A DNA stretch of 16,228 nt from CAYLXP01 sp964387425 (lineage in GTDB: Bacteria > Verrucomicrobiota > Kiritimatiellia > UBA8416). The position numbers were made by a program, and so were the translations under genes. A model generated the notes under the pieces. The model made no database searches, was not told the DNA's origin, and saw only the letters and a list, made by a program, of their open reading frames with translations. The stretch covers positions 1-16,228 of the forward strand of contig CAYLXP010000127.1 of NCBI GenBank assembly GCA_964387425.1, written 5' to 3'. Position 1 is the stretch's first letter. The number at the start of each line of letters is the position of its first letter. Below, piece by piece: positions 14,350 to 16,228 of the stretch.

Positions 14350-16228
14350 CACTTCTCCCCGAGCCCACACGCCCACGCCGCGCCCTGCCGGTAGAGCTGC
14401 TTCACCTCTTTCGCGTCGTAGGCCCGCACATCATGTCCCAGTGTACTGAGGAACGTGCGGCCTTTGCCGGGATTGAGGACAAGCGCCTGCGGCTGATTCG
14501 CCTTCTTCGCCTCGGACATCGCCTCGCAAAGCAGGTGCACCTTCGTATCTCCCGTTAGGCACCAGTAGAGCTCATCGTCGGTCTCGAAGGAGTCTCCCAG
14601 CCCCTTGGTCACCGGGTGTTTCCTGTCAACAACCTTGACGGTGAAGGGCTGCCGCTTGTCGTGCCCACCGCCGCTCCAGATACGGCCGGAGATCTCGACG
14701 AAATCGGGCCACTCCATGAAGGCGCCGCACGCAAAGTGNNNNNNNNNNNNNNNNNNNNNNNNNNNNNNNNNNNNNNNNNNNNNNNNNNNNNNNNNNNNNN
14801 NNNNNNNNNNNNNNNNNNNNNNNNNNNNNNNNNNNNNNGCAAACTGAATGCGTGTCGGTGTCGGCCGTCCCTGGGACTTGTGTGTTTTCGAGCTGTTTCG
14901 TTCATCAAACGCCTTGGCCGGTGTGTCGGGCAGAACTTCCAGTCCATTAATCAGGATTGCCTGCCGGCGACCGCTGAACGTCGAGTCCCACCACGTCATG
15001 CCGAGAATGTAGTCCTGCCCCGCTTCGAGACCGCTGATCGTGAACTCCAATGGGTCTCCCGCAAATAGAACCGAAAGCGAAGGGTCCATGCCGGGGGTAC
15101 TGTTGTAAGCATTACCCTTGGGACAGGCGATCGAGATGCCGTTCTGCTTCACGTTATTCTGGGGGCCACAGTTGAGGTAAGCCGCAACGCCGAACCGCTT
15201 GGGCACGATATCGGTGTAGGACCCAGGCAGTAAAATGCAGGGATCAACGGGTTGCGGCGTTTGCACCGCCGCAGGCGGCCGTGGGCCTGACGCAACCGAT
15301 GCGTCGGACTTCATCCCCTCGAGCCGCTTCGCCATAGAGGAAAGGGAGTCAGAAGCCTTTGCCAGCGACGCCGTCTGGGTGGCGATGATGGACAGTGCCA
15401 CGTCATACTCCGGCTGACGTCGGGCCAGGTCCCACACCGCCATCTGCATGTCCTTACCCACGGGAGTGTCGGCAACCAGGATGTAGCCCCGCAACACATT
15501 CAGAAAGGCTTCCGGTGGAGCCGCTCGTCCAACGGCACGGATGGCAGCCTTCTGGTTGGGGTTCTCGTTCTGCCCCACGATTGCGAATAGCGCGTTTGCG
15601 GCATAGGCATCGCCACGCACCTTCACAAGTTCAATAGCCTTTGCCTGGACCGCGGCATCCTCGCTCTGCAGGAGGCCAAGCAGCGGCTCTTCAACCACTG
15701 CCGACGGCATCGCCCGCAGGGCCTCGGCTGCAGCTGCAGCCTGGGAGGCGTCCGCTCCAAGCCAGAGCTCCAGGAGGTACTCCATATCCTCCCCACGGCC
15801 CAACGTACCGAGGTGACGAATCGCAGCCAGCCGCGCCTCTCCTGCCCCTTTTCGCGCGAGGGACGTGATGACAAGCATTGCCTCCTTCGCCTCAACCTGG
15901 AGCAGGATGTTCATGGCGATGACTTGCCGCGACTCGCTCAACGCGCCGAATCGCCGCCATAGCCACTTACAGGCCTCTTCTGTTGCCACCCCATCAGCGA
16001 TGAAGCTGAACGCCAGGCGCGCCGCATCATCATCGTCTCCGAGCAACGCATCTGTGAGCAGGTCAATCGGCTTCCTGCTTTGCATGATCTCGGCCTTGAA
16101 CTTCCCGCAATTGCAGGGTGGGCCTGTAGCTGCAACCGACGCCTTCTTCAGAGCATCGAGCGCGATTTGCGCCACATCGGCGAAGTCCTCCTGCCCTGCC
16201 AGTTTCTCGAGCACCGGCCTGCTGGCCT
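14349..16228 (-). CDS. HEAT-repeat protein with beta domain and ThuA-like C-terminus (5' partial, interrupted by gap)
   Basis: The frame is open through the right edge of the window, so the N-terminus lies outside; the GTG at 16214 need not be the start. From there, residues about 1-290 are HEAT-like helical pairs (ARLAAIRHLGTLGRGEDMEYL; PNQKAAIRAVGRAAPPEAFL). A Pro-rich linker follows (PRPPAAVQTPQPVDP), then a beta-rich domain (about 330-455; DPLEFTISGLEAGQDYILGM, then TWWD) that may bind carbohydrate. After the N gap, 129 residues match the second half of a ThuA-like domain (HFACGAFMEWPDFVEISGR; HPVTKGLGDSFETDDELYW; RTFLSTLGHDV), ending AAWACGLGEK. HEAT plus ThuA is a combination I recall from PVC secreted proteins, but the gap means the two flanks could be separate genes. 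Its end overlaps the ribosome-binding site of the next gene. Confidence 0.75.
   Translation of the reverse strand, partial: ASRPVLEKLAGQEDFADVAQIALDALKKASVAATGPPCNCGKFKAEIMQSRKPIDLLTDALLGDDDDAARLAFSFIADGVATEEACKWLWRRFGALSESRQVIAMNILLQVEAKEAMLVITSLARKGAGEARLAAIRHLGTLGRGEDMEYLLELWLGADASQAAAAAEALRAMPSAVVEEPLLGLLQSEDAAVQAKAIELVKVRGDAYAANALFAIVGQNENPNQKAAIRAVGRAAPPEAFLNVLRGYILVADTPVGKDMQMAVWDLARRQPEYDVALSIIATQTASLAKASDSLSSMAKRLEGMKSDASVASGPRPPAAVQTPQPVDPCILLPGSYTDIVPKRFGVAAYLNCGPQNNVKQNGISIACPKGNAYNSTPGMDPSLSVLFAGDPLEFTISGLEAGQDYILGMTWWDSTFSGRRQAILINGLEVLPDTPAKAFDERNSSKTHKSQGRPTPTRIQFXXXXXXXXXXXXXXXXXXXXXXXXXXXXXXXXXXHFACGAFMEWPDFVEISGRIWSGGGHDKRQPFTVKVVDRKHPVTKGLGDSFETDDELYWCLTGDTKVHLLCEAMSEAKKANQPQALVLNPGKGRTFLSTLGHDVRAYDAKEVKQLYRQGAAWACGLGEK
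14739..14838. other. Assembly gap, exactly 100 N
   Basis: A run of 100 N, the usual placeholder length for a scaffold join of unknown size. It falls within the ThuA-like region; compared with the complete ThuA-like protein at 7448-8299, about 90 residues (270 bp) are missing, so the true gap is probably larger. Confidence 0.95.

Overview
The window looks like a metagenome-assembled piece of a PVC-superphylum bacterium; Kiritimatiellota, Lentisphaerota, Verrucomicrobiota or Planctomycetota are all possible. This is inferred from gene content: a secreted Cys-type sulfatase, ThuA-like proteins, a xylose-isomerase-like TIM barrel, a LamG protein, HEAT repeats, a giant PQQ-like propeller protein, and dispersed palindromic intergenic repeats. 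A run of exactly 100 N (14739-14838) shows it is a scaffold.

Left part (1-3956). A decayed IS91-family transposase lies on the minus strand (about 16-739). It abuts a 5'-truncated TPR gene on the plus strand (about 741-1142), followed 22 bp later by an intact 312-residue protein I do not recognise (1165-2103). After 374 bp without a convincing gene comes a two-gene unit: a 341-residue DNA-binding protein and a Doc-type Fic-fold toxin with the motif HCFEDGNKR (2478-3503, 3504-3956). This part reads as accessory or conflict DNA.

Right part (4191-16228). Six genes all lie on the minus strand. In transcription order they are: a HEAT-repeat protein whose downstream flank is ThuA-like (5' end outside the window, interrupted by the N gap); a 1457-residue secreted protein joining a metallophosphoesterase-like domain, a degenerate methyltransferase-like segment and a PQQ-like propeller; a sugar phosphate isomerase/epimerase; a secreted ThuA-like protein; a secreted sulfatase; and a secreted LamG protein. 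Together they suggest a module for a sulfated or otherwise decorated glycan, working mostly in the cell envelope. The substrate cannot be read from the sequence.

The most unusual feature is the material between these minus-strand genes. Three of the gaps carry palindromic units in facing pairs. Eight units share a GTAG lead and a TCC or TCT triloop, but their arms differ from copy to copy while still pairing. One gap holds two tandem copies of a composite element with a 170-bp period. Another holds two two-hairpin units (ACCCC-GAA-GGGGT type) around a nested inverted repeat, flanked by a diverged direct repeat, one copy of which supplies the last codons of the giant gene. A 7-bp tandem repeat covers the start codon of that same gene. 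I saw none of these families in the left part.
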